Origin: an uncultured Saprospiraceae bacterium
GTDB lineage: Bacteria; Bacteroidota; Bacteroidia; Chitinophagales; Saprospiraceae
Assembly: GCA_937942465.1 (NCBI GenBank)
Contig: CALDEO010000226.1
Coordinates: 1 to 7,494, forward strand
Direction of reading: 5' to 3'
DNA length: 7,494 nucleotides
Position 1 is the first letter of the stretch, and each line of letters starts with the position of its first letter. Below the pieces are notes generated by a model that searched no databases, was not told the DNA's origin, and was given only the letters and a program-made list of their open reading frames with translations. Position numbers and translations under genes: made by a program. Positions 1 through 6,811 of the stretch are shown here, in pieces.

Positions 1-1271
1 GACATTTTGTATGGCTCATGTATAAACTCTATTGGAACCTTACTCAACTCGGGGATCCATTTCTTGATGAATATCCCTTGAGGGTCATGATCTTGCGATT
101 GCTTGACCGGGTTATACATCCTGATTGTATTAATACCAGTCACACCTGCTTGCATCTGTATCTGAGGATAATGTATACCTGGCTCAAAGTCCAGAAACAT
201 CTTAGCTAACCATAATGCACATTGATCCCAATGTTGCCACATATGTAATGTTACAAAGGAGACTAACATGGCTCTCATTCTGAAATTGACCCAACCAGTA
301 GCTACAAGGCTGCGCATACATGCATCGATCATCGGGTATCCAGTCTTGCCAGTCTTCCATGCCTCGAAGTGATCTTGATTGACTGCTCTCTCTAGCGAAC
401 TATACCCTCTATTAAGATTACGAAACTCCATCTCATCCTCCATCTCAAACTTTTGGATGAAGTGACTGTGCCATCGGAGTCGTTCTCCAAAAAACTTTAA
501 TTGTCGTTTATTCGCTCCAGCTCTCTGCGCTTGATCTACTTGTCGGAGCCCTAGACAACCATATGCTAGATATGGGCTCAGTCTACTACATGAGCCGCGG
601 CTTTCACGGGGCTTAGAGATATGATAAGAGTATTTTTCACAACGAGATTGCACAAAGCTATCCAAGTATTTTTGCGCAAGCGTCACCCCACCCTGCTGTC
701 TATTGACGAGTCTATTTTCAAATAGTGGAGCACCTACTTTGAGTCCTTTGGGTGTATCGATACTTTCAATTGATGACAGCTTATTAAGAGCGGGTTGATC
801 TAGTGATGCATACATATAGGTGTACCAGTTCTTAATCCACCCTTCCCTATTTTTCTTAGCTCGTATCACTCCGTTACTTGGATACTCTGACCAGTCTACA
901 TGATGCTCTCGACACCATTCGGCGACAGCCTTATCTCTATTGTAGGTCGATCGCAGCCCAGTCTCCTCATGTGAGTAGATCTTATTGATACTATGGGACA
1001 TCGATAGACCATATAAGATATCTAGTACTTCATTGGTCACTACGTGTACCTTATGATTGTAAGGTGCAAGGTGTACATTAAGATCATCGAGGCACTCTTT
1101 TATAAATATCCAATGTCGATCATCATAGTGTGGGTCCGCTATGATCGATGGCTCAAATGCATAAAATATAAACAACGGCAGCCCTTCCTCAATCGCAAGC
1201 TTGAGCGGTAAGTGATCTTGCAATCGAAGGTCTCTTTTAAACCACAGTATGTTTATTTTATTTTTGGACAT
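1..1271 (-). CDS. Photolyase/cryptochrome-family FAD flavoprotein, C-terminus cut by window edge
   Basis: The minus strand is open for 423 codons from the ATG at 1271 to the window edge, so the C-terminus is missing. Residues about 7-165 match the N-terminal alpha/beta photolyase domain, opening with [15 protein letters not shown]. The FAD-binding helical domain follows: [16 protein letters not shown] (229-244), [10 protein letters not shown] (262-271), [16 protein letters not shown] (305-320), [10 protein letters not shown] (326-335) and the late IRMYNP...[16 protein letters not shown] region (383-409). Members use blue-light-excited FADH- to split UV dimers in DNA, or act as light sensors. 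Which applies here cannot be told. By eye, the FAD-proximal segment [13 protein letters not shown] (362-374) differs strongly from the NNGGWQW of E. coli PhrB, so this is not the classical class I CPD type. An in-frame ATG at 1283 would add four residues (MLSQ). I chose 1271 because homology begins right after it. No Shine-Dalgarno site is visible. The fasciclin gene and its terminator lie upstream. Confidence 0.9.
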   Translation of the reverse strand, partial: MSKNKINILWFKRDLRLQDHLPLKLAIEEGLPLFIFYAFEPSIIADPHYDDRHWIFIKECLDDLNVHLAPYNHKVHVVTNEVLDILYGLSMSHSINKIYSHEETGLRSTYNRDKAVAEWCREHHVDWSEYPSNGVIRAKKNREGWIKNWYTYMYASLDQPALNKLSSIESIDTPKGLKVGAPLFENRLVNRQQGGVTLAQKYLDSFVQSRCEKYSYHISKPRESRGSCSRLSPYLAYGCLGLRQVDQAQRAGANKRQLKFFGERLRWHSHFIQKFEMEDEMEFRNLNRGYSSLERAVNQDHFEAWKTGKTGYPMIDACMRSLVATGWVNFRMRAMLVSFVTLHMWQHWDQCALWLAKMFLDFEPGIHYPQIQMQAGVTGINTIRMYNPVKQSQDHDPQGIFIKKWIPELSKVPIEFIHEPYKM

Positions 1272-1318
1272 TTGCGAAAGCATAACAATACCGAGCGAGA
1301 AGATGTTGTTAATAAATC

Positions 1319-1349
1319 AAAAAAAAGCCGTGACATTGCTGTCACGGCT
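1319..1349 (-). terminator. Intrinsic terminator downstream of the fasciclin lipoprotein gene
   Basis: Read on the minus strand, GCCGTGAC and GTCACGGC form a perfect 8-bp stem (9 bp counting the flanking A-T pair) around a 6-nt loop, followed directly by eight T residues. It sits about 30 bp past the fasciclin stop codon and 36 bp or more before the photolyase start. It therefore should end fasciclin transcripts and separate the two genes. It has no T-run on the plus side, so it acts in one direction only. Confidence 0.9.
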
Positions 1350-1379
1350 CATATTAGAACAATAAAATTGATTTGGCTC

Positions 1380-3215
1380 TTATGGTAAAATCACTTTATT
1401 GATTGCATGTACTACACCGTTAGATGCCTGTACATCAGTCACAATTATGTCACTCACTCTATCTCTATTATCTATAATCTGTGCTCCATTATCTAAGTCG
1501 ATTGTAATCTCTGTACCCTCAAATGTTGCCACCATCATACCATCTGTCAAGGTAGATGCTAGTACATTACTACCTGCTATTACGTGATACTTTAATACTG
1601 CTTCTAGTGTTGCTAAGTCGATATCCTCAAGAGATGATACACCTAACTCTGCTAATAAATCACCAAATGCATCATTGGTAGGTGCAAATACTGTGAATGG
1701 GCCCGTACCCGACAATGCTGGTATCAATCCTGAGTTAGACTCATTATCACTTCTAGATAATGCTGCTACTAGTGTACCGAATGTCCCGTCAGCTACTGCA
1801 AATGTAACTACTGTTGGAAGGTCGATCACTGCATCTACGACATGGATGATACCATTTCTTGCGGCTACATCTGCTGCCGTTACAGTCGACTGACCATTGA
1901 TGACTACTCCACTATCAAGATTGATGTACATATCGATCAAGTTGTTTGTCGTGCTCTCTGCTGCATTAGTTTTGACATATCCTGTGCTCAATGCTGTCGA
2001 TGGTACTGTGCCTGTAACAACATGATTCAATAAGATTGTTTTTAAAGCATCTGCAGGGACTTCATCCAAACTTGCAAATCCTTTATCTTGTAAAAACTGA
2101 GCGAATGCTGCATTGGTCGGAGCAAATACCGTAAACTCCGTATCACCACTTAAAGTCTCTACTAAGTCAGCTTTCACCACCGCTGCCAACAAACTAGAAA
2201 AATCAGGATTCATAGATACTACACCAGCAATCGTCGGATTGATTATATCTAATACCGCTTGTGGTATTATTACCTTATCAATCGCATGTACAACACCATT
2301 GTTAGACTGTACATCCGCCGCCACAACATTGGCTTTCATACCTGACGCATCTATGATACCAGCTCCACCAGTTAGGTCGATCGTAATAGACTCTCCTTGA
2401 AAAGTCTCTACCGCATTACCATCAACTAATGCTGATGACTGTACATTAGCTCCAGCTACAACATGATAGTTTAGGATCGTTTGTAATACATCCACAGGTA
2501 CATCAGCAAGCGAGCTAAATCCTAAACCTGATAGTAAAGAACTAAAAGCATCATTGGTAGGTGCAAATACTGTGAACGGACCATCTCCTGTCAATATACT
2601 TACGTAGTCCGTCGTCAAGTCTGATCTTGTCAAAGCTGCTACCAAGCTAGAAAATGTATCATCAGCTGTCGCAAATGTCACTACAGTAGGCAATCCGATA
2701 ACTGCATCTACAATATGTACAATACCATTAGAAGCATCCACATTAGCAGTGATCACATCACTGACTCCGTTGATATTGACACCTGCGCTTGTATTGATAT
2801 ACAATGACAATGCATCGTCGCCTCTTGTTGCTACACTATTGATATATCCTGTAGATAGATCCGTAGATTTAGCCTCTCCAACAACTACATGGTTTAATAA
2901 TATCTGTGTTAAAAGTGCATCTGGCACATCATCAAGAGTAGCTATATTATTATCTGCTAAGAATTGTGCAAAAGCATCATCTGTAGGAGCGAATACTGTG
3001 TACTCCGTTGTACCATTTAATGTTTCTACTAAATTGACTTTTTGCAAAGCCGCTACTAACGAAGTTAGGTTTGGTGTTTCTGTTGCTATTGTTACTATTG
3101 TTTTGTCATTATCTACTGGTGGAGTCACCGGATCCTCATCATCATTACAAGATGAAACCATAAACAAAACTCCTAATAGAAGCATCCACTGACTTAAATT
3201 TTTGATTAATTTCAT
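1380..3215 (-). CDS. Four-domain fasciclin (FAS1) lipoprotein, probably surface-exposed
   Basis: This 611-residue protein starts with a lipoprotein signal peptide: MKLIKNLSQW, a hydrophobic core, and lipobox VSSC with the acylated Cys at 23. The mature end reads CNDDEDP. Such acidic stretches next to the cysteine act as surface-export signals in several Bacteroidota, so display on the outer face of the outer membrane is likely (inference). A short Pro/Asp linker is followed by four FAS1 domains at about 39-175, 178-318, 328-465 and 468-611. Each has the hallmark TVFAPT(N/D)xAF motif (73-82, 215-224, 362-371, 508-517), an NHVV/YHV motif and a closing NG(I/V)(V/I)H motif. Domains 1 and 3, and 2 and 4, resemble each other most, so a two-domain unit was duplicated. 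FAS1 proteins usually mediate adhesion, but the ligand here is unknown. There is no type IX secretion C-terminal domain; the protein ends at the last FAS1 strand. Confidence 0.93.
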   Translation of the reverse strand: MKLIKNLSQWMLLLGVLFMVSSCNDDEDPVTPPVDNDKTIVTIATETPNLTSLVAALQKVNLVETLNGTTEYTVFAPTDDAFAQFLADNNIATLDDVPDALLTQILLNHVVVGEAKSTDLSTGYINSVATRGDDALSLYINTSAGVNINGVSDVITANVDASNGIVHIVDAVIGLPTVVTFATADDTFSSLVAALTRSDLTTDYVSILTGDGPFTVFAPTNDAFSSLLSGLGFSSLADVPVDVLQTILNYHVVAGANVQSSALVDGNAVETFQGESITIDLTGGAGIIDASGMKANVVAADVQSNNGVVHAIDKVIIPQAVLDIINPTIAGVVSMNPDFSSLLAAVVKADLVETLSGDTEFTVFAPTNAAFAQFLQDKGFASLDEVPADALKTILLNHVVTGTVPSTALSTGYVKTNAAESTTNNLIDMYINLDSGVVINGQSTVTAADVAARNGIIHVVDAVIDLPTVVTFAVADGTFGTLVAALSRSDNESNSGLIPALSGTGPFTVFAPTNDAFGDLLAELGVSSLEDIDLATLEAVLKYHVIAGSNVLASTLTDGMMVATFEGTEITIDLDNGAQIIDNRDRVSDIIVTDVQASNGVVHAINKVILP

Positions 3216-3235
3216 TGTATCTATTTTAATTGGTT

Positions 3236-3266
3236 AAAATATATTGTTCAACTAATTATGTGCAAT
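3236..3266 (-). promoter_or_regulatory. Candidate Bacteroidota-type promoter of the fasciclin gene
   Basis: On the minus strand ATTG (-33-like, consensus TTTG) is followed after 19 nt by TATATTTT (-7-like, consensus TAnnTTTG). Each element has one mismatch. Predicted initiation would be about 14 nt before the start codon at 3215. The region is AT-rich, so a chance match is possible. Confidence 0.4.
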
Positions 3267-3270
3267 AGTT

Positions 3271-3292
3271 AAACAAAACGTTGCTTCGCAAC
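3271..3292 (-). terminator. Possible weak terminator after the nitroreductase gene
   Basis: On the minus strand GTTGC-GAA-GCAAC forms a 5-bp GC-containing stem with a triloop, followed by GTTTTGTTT. It lies about 80 bp past the restored nitroreductase stop and just upstream of the fasciclin promoter candidate, a sensible place for a terminator. The stem is short and the T-run is interrupted, so the call is tentative. Confidence 0.35.
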
Positions 3293-3370
3293 TAAAATAA
3301 ATATGAAATTAATTCTACTACATTCAACACCAAAGACTCTTAATCTCTGATAATCAATTAGTTAATGGTA

Positions 3371-3953
3371 TTATTTTTTCCAAATAATTTTTTCAAGAAT
3401 ATTACCCTTTTCTTTCTTTGGTGGAAGTTCTGCCAACGGTACACCTAAATAAAAAAGACCAATACACCTCTGGTTATCTGGTAGGTCTAGAAACTCCCCT
3501 GCCTCTGACATGGACTTAGGACTTAGGACTACTCCAATACCCACCTAAGCCATCAGCAGTAGCGGCGAGCCACAGATTCTGAACAGCACATGCGGTAGCT
3601 GCTAGCTCCTCCCACTCTGGCACTTGGCCACTTACCTCATAGCAGATGGCAATGATATGGCTTGATGAAGCCACCTTCTTGGCAATTTTGTGATATTTTA
3701 AATCTTTATACTTTTCGGTAGGTGTATGCTCTTTGTAGAATGTCTGTAGATAGTCAGCTAAGTCAGACTTGCTCTCTTCGCCAAACACAATAAACCTCCA
3801 AGGCTCAGTATTCCTATGATTGGGAGCTTGATTGGCAGCATTAAGCAATTTTAATACGCTACTGTCATCAATTGCCTCCCCAGTAAATAGATTTGGAAAA
3901 ATCGATCTTCTATTTGAAATTACTTCGTGTACATTCATATACTCAATGAACAT
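3371..3953 (-). pseudogene. Nitroreductase-family FMN protein, frameshifted by a 7-bp tandem duplication
   Basis: From the ATG at 3953 the frame runs 145 codons to a TAA at 3516-3518. It has the nitroreductase hallmarks: NRRSIF (14-19, FMN phosphate contact), APNHRNTEPWRF (43-54), ACAVQNLWLAATADGLGGYWSSP (121-143). A full-length member of this YdjA-like group has about 180-190 residues, and the rest is present in another frame: MSEAGEFLDLPDNQRCIGLF, then YLGVPLAELP and a Lys-rich end at the stop 3371-3373. A period-7 tract at 3512-3530 causes the shift. Removing one 7-mer restores a continuous 191-residue protein reading GLGGYWSSPKSMSEAGEFL. The family reduces nitro or quinone-like substrates with NAD(P)H through FMN as a dimer. 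The cut-off tail normally adds to the fold, so the 145-residue product is probably inactive. An in-frame ATG at 3938 (MNVHEV) is the likelier true start. A sequencing error or phase-variable slippage are alternatives to a fixed pseudogene. Confidence 0.85.
3512..3530. repeat. Period-7 tandem repeat (2.7 copies) that breaks the nitroreductase frame
   Basis: The plus strand reads GGACTTAGGACTTAGGACT, which is GGACTTA twice plus GGACT. Dropping one unit leaves 1.7 copies and restores the reading frame, so the event was most likely a one-unit slippage or duplication at a pre-existing short direct repeat. Confidence 0.95.
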
Positions 3954-4003
3954 AGAATATGAAAAAAGTATTATGAAATGAGATGGTTTTTTTGTTTTAA
4001 GTT

Positions 4004-4588
4004 TTATTTAGCTGGATCTACATCTGCCCAGTTTTCGCCTCGTTCTATCCTTTTAATCTGAGTACTTGATACACCAAACATTTTGGCGATCATTTTTTTA
4101 CGAGTTTTACCTACGATTAAAGCTTTTTTGATCAATGCAACTTGACCACGAGTTAACTTTTTGTTACCTCCACCTGGCGGTCTCTTAAAACCAAATACTA
4201 CTTTACGTTCTTTGATATATTCCTTCCATTCAGCCTCCGTTACCCATTTGATCTTAGTATGATGATTATTATCTCTCTTAAAGTTAGGGTGTATTACGTA
4301 GATGCAATCTTCAGATCTCTTCTCTACAAAGTGAGTAGCAACTTCTTTGTGTACATATATACAACCAAATCCACCATCAAGCTTAATGCTCACAGTGATA
4401 AATCCACGATGATCAGGTCTCGTCTTGATTAATTTTTCTACCGCAGTGGTTTTATGTACAGATTTTACTCGGCCATAGTCTGAGACCATATAATCTGTAC
4501 TTCTAGTTGGCTTCGAAAAAACAACTAATGCCCACCGTTCTTTTAGAAGGTTGGGTACTTTCATAACCGTATTTTTTACCGGCTTCAT
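4004..4588 (-). CDS. NUMOD4 / HNH-like / helix-turn-helix DNA-binding protein
   Basis: This basic protein has 194 residues. Residues about 19-45 fit the NUMOD4 motif (W19, then DYMVSDYGRVKSVHK), a DNA-binding module first known from homing endonucleases. Residues about 58-117 resemble an HNH_3-type nuclease core: RGFITVSI, YVHKEVATHF (H80, H86), VIHPNFKRDNN (H100, N107, N108) and IKWVT (W115). The usual HxDGNxxNN block is altered to HPNFKRDNN, so nuclease activity is uncertain. After a Gly/Pro linker (PPGGGNKK), residues 145-188 form a helix-turn-helix (LTRGQVALIKKAL, IAKMFGVSSTQIKRIERG, W187). Such stand-alone proteins occur in Bacteroidota without an intron or intein around them, and none is seen here, so a regulatory or DNA-binding role is as plausible as endonuclease. 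An alternative start is M9 at 4564. It is the last gene of the minus block and borders the long divergent gap. Confidence 0.8.
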   Translation of the reverse strand: MKPVKNTVMKVPNLLKERWALVVFSKPTRSTDYMVSDYGRVKSVHKTTAVEKLIKTRPDHRGFITVSIKLDGGFGCIYVHKEVATHFVEKRSEDCIYVIHPNFKRDNNHHTKIKWVTEAEWKEYIKERKVVFGFKRPPGGGNKKLTRGQVALIKKALIVGKTRKKMIAKMFGVSSTQIKRIERGENWADVDPAK

Positions 4589-4982
4589 GATTATAATAAA
4601 CAGACAATATTACATCACCTTAGGCAATAGATTTGTTTTCAATCAGTCTTGTTTATTAAGAACCAAATAGCTCTTTCTAATGTAAATTAGTTCGACAAAA
4701 AAAGAAGACAACTTGCCTTTCTCTAACTTTAACCTGCATATTCCTAACCAGAATGAGTCAAAATTTAGCCGAACCAGAACAGTACAAAATTAAGATCATT
4801 TTTAACAAACTAAACATGATTATGTGTTTTAACATTTCATATGTTTCAATAACGAACCATTTCCATCTATAAGCATGATTTTTGTCTTTAAACCGTCTTT
4901 TGATTAGCATATTTAACCAAATAAAATTAGCTGCAATTTATACTATAATACAACCTAAAATTTGCCTTTTATATTAAATACC

Positions 4983-4995
4983 GGGGTATTACCCC
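4983..4995. promoter_or_regulatory. Palindrome GGGGTATTACCCC, possible regulator-binding site (copy 1)
   Basis: Perfect 6-bp arms flank one central T. The site stands out in otherwise AT-rich sequence and shares its 11-bp core with the palindrome at 5128-5142. Its binding partner is unknown. Confidence 0.5.
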
Positions 4996-5127
4996 ACGAT
5001 AACTAACAAAAAGGCTCTATTGAAAAATTAAGAAAACAATAATTAAAACTTCAATTTTCACTAAAAAACAGCACTTAACGTAATAGAGTGACAGACTTAT
5101 AACACTACAAATATTTCACTATTTCGA

Positions 5128-5142
5128 TCGGGTATTACCCGA
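5128..5142. promoter_or_regulatory. Palindrome TCGGGTATTACCCGA, possible regulator-binding site (copy 2)
   Basis: Perfect 7-bp arms flank one central T, with the same core as the copy 146 bp to the left. It lies about 145 bp before the beta-CASP start codon. The spacing between centres is close to 14 helical turns, so both would face the same side of the helix (inference). Confidence 0.5.
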
Positions 5143-5285
5143 GTAAAGAACAATTATCAGATACACTCCGTAATACTCCAACTACATAAATAATCCCACA
5201 TAACGACTAAGCAAACATAGATGAGCACTCTTAAGCTGTCTAAGATTTCTTATATTGACGTCATATCAATTAGAAAACTAAAAGT

Positions 5286-6692
5286 ATGCACATCAAATTT
5301 TGCGGAGCAGCCCAGTTTGTCACTGGAAGTAGTCACTTAATCACTCTTAATGATGGATACAAAATACTACTCGATTGTGGACTTTTTCAAGGTAAAGGAA
5401 AAAACATCTGGGAGAAAAACAACCAATGGCTATTCGATCCAAAATCGATAGACTGTCTCATACTCAGTCATGCACATATAGATCACTCCGGTAGAATACC
5501 AAAGCTCGTGAGAGATGGATTTAAGGGTAAGATATACACTACTCATGCGACCAGAAGTCTATGTAGTATCATGCTACTCGATAGCGCCAAAATACAAGAG
5601 CGAGATGTAGAATGGCACAACCGCAAAAACAAGAAGCGTAATAAAAAGAAGAAAAATAGATCACCATTATACACTGCCAAAGATATCGGACCAACAATGG
5701 AACGATTTGTAGGATATGGGTACGGTGAATGGAATAAAATCCGAAAAGGAATCGATGTAAAGCTACAAGATGCTGGACACTTACTTGGAAGTGCCAATGT
5801 AACACTACGAATCAAAGAAAAAGGTAAATACACCACAATAGGATTTACAGGCGATATCGGTCGACCTGATAGGCCTATGTTGAGAGATCCTCAACAAATG
5901 CCAAAGGTAGACTACTTAATAACTGAATCAACCTATGGTGATAAAAACCATGAAGGCAATCCTGAACAATCTGATCGCCTACTCCAAGTAATCAAAGATG
6001 CCTGCGTCAAAAAGAAAGGAAAATTAATTATTCCAGCATTCAGTCTAGGACGTACACAAGAGATCGTGTATATGCTTGACAAGATGGAGACCGCAGGAAT
6101 ACTGCCTAAGTTACCAATCTATGTAGATAGTCCGCTTGCGATCAATGCGACCCATATATTTGGAGCACATCCTGAGTGCTTTGACGATGACCTAAATGAG
6201 TACTTACTGATCGATGACAATCCATTTGGATTTAATGACCTACATTACATCCGAGATGTTGAGGACTCTAAAAAGCTCAACAAATCTAAGAAACCGTGTA
6301 TCATTATTAGTTCGTCTGGGATGATGAATGCAGGTAGAGTGAAACATCACTTATTCAACAATATCGAAGATCCTAAAAACACATTCTTGATCGTTGGGTA
6401 TTGTACACCGGATTCTCCAGGTGGTATGCTTCGTAGAGGAGTATCTGAGATCAAGCTATTCAGAGAGATGAAGCAAGTACGGGCTAATATCGAAATCATG
6501 GACTCATTCTCAGCACATGCCGATAGGACAGAAATGCGTGATCATATCTCAAATCAAAAAGACTCAACCAAACAAATATTCCTAGTACATGGAGATCCTG
6601 ATACACAGATAAAATATAAGAAATACCTTAAAAAAGGTGGTTTTAAAAACATCTTAATCCCTAAACAAGGGGATGTAGTACAGTTGGTTTAA
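5286..6692 (+). CDS. Beta-CASP metallo-beta-lactamase-fold protein, probable ribonuclease
   Basis: This 468-residue protein has the full order of motifs of the CPSF73/YSH1-like beta-CASP group. Start: FCGAAQFVTGSSHL (5-18). Motif 1: LLDCGLFQG, D30. Motif 2: SHAHIDHSGRIP, with zinc ligands H62, H64, D66, H67. Motif 3: DAGHLLGSAN, H165. Motif 4: GFTGDIGR, D190. Beta-CASP motif A: ITESTYGD, E214. Then KLIIPAFSLGRTQEIVYML (246-264), ISSSGMMNAGR (341-351) and motif C SFSAHADR, H411. The RMMBL end has FLVHGD (432-437). The protein is expected to be a cytoplasmic two-zinc endo- or exoribonuclease; its target is unknown. The usual motif B region reads GYCTPDSPGGMLRRG (371-385) with no histidine. A Lys/Asn-rich basic insertion (111-126) in the lactamase half may contact RNA. 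The ATG at 5286 is supported because the fold starts at residue 1; no Shine-Dalgarno site is evident. Confidence 0.92.
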   Translation: MHIKFCGAAQFVTGSSHLITLNDGYKILLDCGLFQGKGKNIWEKNNQWLFDPKSIDCLILSHAHIDHSGRIPKLVRDGFKGKIYTTHATRSLCSIMLLDSAKIQERDVEWHNRKNKKRNKKKKNRSPLYTAKDIGPTMERFVGYGYGEWNKIRKGIDVKLQDAGHLLGSANVTLRIKEKGKYTTIGFTGDIGRPDRPMLRDPQQMPKVDYLITESTYGDKNHEGNPEQSDRLLQVIKDACVKKKGKLIIPAFSLGRTQEIVYMLDKMETAGILPKLPIYVDSPLAINATHIFGAHPECFDDDLNEYLLIDDNPFGFNDLHYIRDVEDSKKLNKSKKPCIIISSSGMMNAGRVKHHLFNNIEDPKNTFLIVGYCTPDSPGGMLRRGVSEIKLFREMKQVRANIEIMDSFSAHADRTEMRDHISNQKDSTKQIFLVHGDPDTQIKYKKYLKKGGFKNILIPKQGDVVQLV

Positions 6693-6735
6693 TATTAAGC
6701 GACTAAGACAAAATAAGTAAGTTAACTTTTACATT

Positions 6736-6778
6736 ACCACATACATTTTATAAAACATGACTATAAAACGTATGTGGT
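6736..6778. repeat. Long intergenic inverted repeat (17-bp stem)
   Basis: ACCACATACATTTTATA (6736-6752) pairs with TATAAAACGTATGTGGT (6762-6778) with one A/C mismatch: 9 bp, mismatch, 7 bp, and a 9-nt loop. It begins 44 bp after the beta-CASP stop and ends 33 bp before the next start codon. No T-run follows on either strand, so it is not a classical intrinsic terminator. It could still stabilise or stop the upstream transcript, or be a small repeat element. Confidence 0.8.
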
Positions 6779-6811
6779 CTAATGGTTACCAACTAATAAA
6801 ACAAGGGGCTA

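Larger units (their letters stand above)
4589..5285. other. 697-bp AT-rich divergent intergenic region
   Basis: The region separates the start codons of the NUMOD4 protein (minus) and the beta-CASP protein (plus), so it must hold both promoters. It is strongly AT-rich, and I see no convincing gene in it; the longest frame worth noting is 39 codons (4753-4872). Its clear structure is a pair of GC-armed palindromes sharing GGGTATTACCC (centres 4989 and 5135). Between them is an imperfect inverted repeat, 5021-5032 against 5049-5060, about 10 of 12 positions pairing. No strong -33/-7 promoter could be placed for either gene. Confidence 0.7.

Noticed and set aside
2749..3192. A 147-codon plus-strand frame opposite the fasciclin gene, with similar shorter ones along 1399-2400
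   Set aside because: They are antisense shadows of a repetitive coding sequence; the minus frame has a signal peptide and four recognisable FAS1 domains.
3509..3530. Programmed +1 frameshift making full-length nitroreductase
   Set aside because: There is no known slippery site or stimulatory element; the exact 7-bp duplication explains the break more simply.
4605..4612. TAATATTG on the minus strand as -7 element of the NUMOD4 gene
   Set aside because: It resembles the consensus and equals the arsR -7 sequence, but no TTTG-like -33 element lies 19-21 nt upstream, so I did not list it as a promoter.
4753..4872. A 39-codon plus-strand frame in the divergent gap, beginning MSQNLAEPEQYK
   Set aside because: It is short, has no ribosome-binding site or promoter, its second half is low-quality AT-driven sequence, and it matches no family I know.
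5256..5263. Perfect 8-bp palindrome TGACGTCA close before the beta-CASP start
   Set aside because: Symmetry stops at 8 bp and there is no second copy; an 8-bp palindrome is expected by chance at this scale.
4589..5285. Replication origin in the long AT-rich divergent gap
   Set aside because: I found no DnaA-box-like TTATNCACA cluster and no origin-associated genes.
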